A stretch of DNA of 32,389 nucleotides from CAYZJB01 sp964602985 (GTDB lineage: Bacteria; CLD3; SB21), in NCBI GenBank assembly GCA_964602985.1, contig CAZRTJ010000032.1:1-32389 (forward strand). Direction: 5' to 3'. Shown here in pieces: positions 31,680 through 32,389 of the stretch; within the stretch, counting starts at the first letter, position 1, and each line of letters starts with the position of its first letter. The notes beneath the pieces were generated by a model. It searched no databases, was not told the origin of the DNA, and saw nothing but the letters and a program-made list of their open reading frames with translations. The position numbers were made by a program, and so were the translations under genes.

Positions 31680-32240
31680 TCAGTTCACCGGACCGAGAAG
31701 AGTCAGCTTGGCCAAAAGAACCTGCGCGCTGTCGCTAGGGGCGATTGTCGGATTGTATGCCGTGTCGATCATCTGGATCGAGACAAGACACGAGGCGTAG
31801 TTGCCGAGCTGGTAATGCGCATGGGCCTTGATCAGATGAAGGTCACTTGCCGTGATACCCGCATCGTACGGAAAAACATAATTGGCCGAAGCCGATAAGA
31901 CGGCATCTGCTTTGGTAATTGCTCCGGAGTTATCCCCAAGCGCCCAACGCGCAAACGCGGCACCGGCATTGGCGTCCGTCTGAGAGGACGCCACGTCAAA
32001 TTGCGTGTTCGCATTTGCGTAATCGAATAGACGCAGATACACCCACCCGGCCCCGGCATGTGCGTCCAGGTCGTTCGGATTTTCCGCCAGAATGTCCAGA
32101 AAAACGTCTAGGGCCGCGCTGTAATTATCCGCCTGGAACATCGCCCAGCCATCTTCTGTGGTTTGTGAATCCCCGCCTCCTTGACCGCAGCTTATCCAGA
32201 TGAACGAAACGAGTATGACAAAAGAGCTTAGAGCCTTCAT
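31680..32240 (-). CDS. TPR-repeat lipoprotein
   Basis: 186 residues. A signal peptide ends in the lipobox WISC (C18), followed by a flexible GGGDSQTTEDG linker. At least three helical repeats of the tetratricopeptide type follow: AMFQADNYSAALDVFLDIL, then AHAGAGWVYLRLFDYANANT, then KAHAHYQLGNYASCLVSIQ. Such lipoproteins act as scaffolds in envelope assembly. ATG 32240 has AAGGAGA in front and lies 11 bases after the stop of the upstream FlgD-tail protein, so the two are co-transcribed. No direct link to the tryptophan genes is visible. Confidence 0.8.
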   Translation of the reverse strand: MKALSSFVILVSFIWISCGQGGGDSQTTEDGWAMFQADNYSAALDVFLDILAENPNDLDAHAGAGWVYLRLFDYANANTQFDVASSQTDANAGAAFARWALGDNSGAITKADAVLSASANYVFPYDAGITASDLHLIKAHAHYQLGNYASCLVSIQMIDTAYNPTIAPSDSAQVLLAKLTLLGPVN

Positions 32241-32251
32241 ATAACATCTCC

Positions 32252-32389
32252 TTATTTAACCAACAACATCTTCCTTGTCCTCACCACTCCGTCCGCGTTC
32301 AGCCGGTAGAAGTACACACCGGATGCGATACGAACGCCTGTCTCCGATCTCCCGTCCCAGATCACATCATATCCACCCGTCGCCTGCAC
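32252..32389 (-). CDS. C-terminal fragment of a secreted protein with FlgD-like sorting/surface domain
   Basis: The last 45 codons of a gene that enters from the right edge. The sequence GGYDVIWDGRSETGVRIASG followed by VYFYRLNADG and a basic end (RTRKMLLVK) is the classic FlgD-like immunoglobulin tail / type A C-terminal sorting domain of secreted proteins in the Bacteroidetes-related superphylum. The rest of the protein is outside the window, so its main function is unknown. Confidence 0.85.
   Translation of the reverse strand: MQATGGYDVIWDGRSETGVRIASGVYFYRLNADGVVRTRKMLLVK

Noticed and set aside
1..32389. CRISPR arrays, tRNA and rRNA genes, phage or transposase genes
   Set aside because: None recognised on reading through both strands; the only repeats found are the 180-bp duplication and the hairpins listed.

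Overview
The window reads as a chromosomal segment of a Gram-negative, aerobic (or oxygen-tolerant) bacterium with moderately high GC. Lipoproteins, a predicted outer-membrane barrel and, at the right edge, a FlgD-like C-terminal tail of the kind used as a sorting or surface domain in the Fibrobacteres-Chlorobi-Bacteroidetes group and neighbouring candidate phyla point to that broad part of the tree. This placement is an inference; there is no rRNA or other phylogenetic marker here.

Left block (62-4642, + strand): four genes of tryptophan breakdown by the kynurenine route, namely ACMS decarboxylase, a cyclase-family kynurenine formamidase candidate, kynureninase and kynurenine 3-monooxygenase. 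Next (4728-7407, - strand) comes an operon of an S41 peptidase, a small membrane protein, an ECF sigma factor and its zinc-finger anti-sigma factor, divergent from an outer-membrane protein (7613-8431, +). A complete phosphate island follows on the - strand (8442-18825): pstS-pstC-pstA-pstB-phoU-phoB-phoR, then a DUF47 protein and a Pit transporter, with a two-repeat Pho box upstream of pstS. On the + strand lie three overlapping genes (membrane/PH-like, HAD phosphatase, TrpF-like barrel) and a lipoprotein.

At 21.5-22.8 kb an AT-richer AbrB/Doc toxin-antitoxin pair sits between two copies of a 180-bp sequence, leaving truncated remnants of both neighbouring genes. To its right, on the - strand, are a phosphatase-superfamily protein, 3-hydroxyanthranilate dioxygenase and an SRPBCC-like protein.

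The right block (25127-31403, - strand) is the most interesting: one tightly packed operon with its own sigma-70-type promoter, encoding tryptophan 2,3-dioxygenase, a PduS/RnfC-like flavo-iron-sulfur protein, a PduT-like tandem-BMC shell protein that keeps the cluster-binding cysteine, an atypical SDR, a SUFU-domain protein, 2-aminomuconate semialdehyde dehydrogenase and a 2-aminomuconate deaminase (RidA family). Together the three kynurenine blocks encode every step from tryptophan to 4-oxalocrotonate. Microcompartment electron-transfer parts embedded among them suggest a compartment-linked or shell-protein-linked form of tryptophan catabolism: the PduS-like protein could reoxidise the NADH made by the semialdehyde dehydrogenase and pass electrons through the PduT-like trimer. 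No BMC-H or BMC-P gene is in the window, so a complete shell is not shown. A repeat-rich noncoding stretch (about 24.69-25.10 kb) follows this operon and appears to have truncated one more gene.
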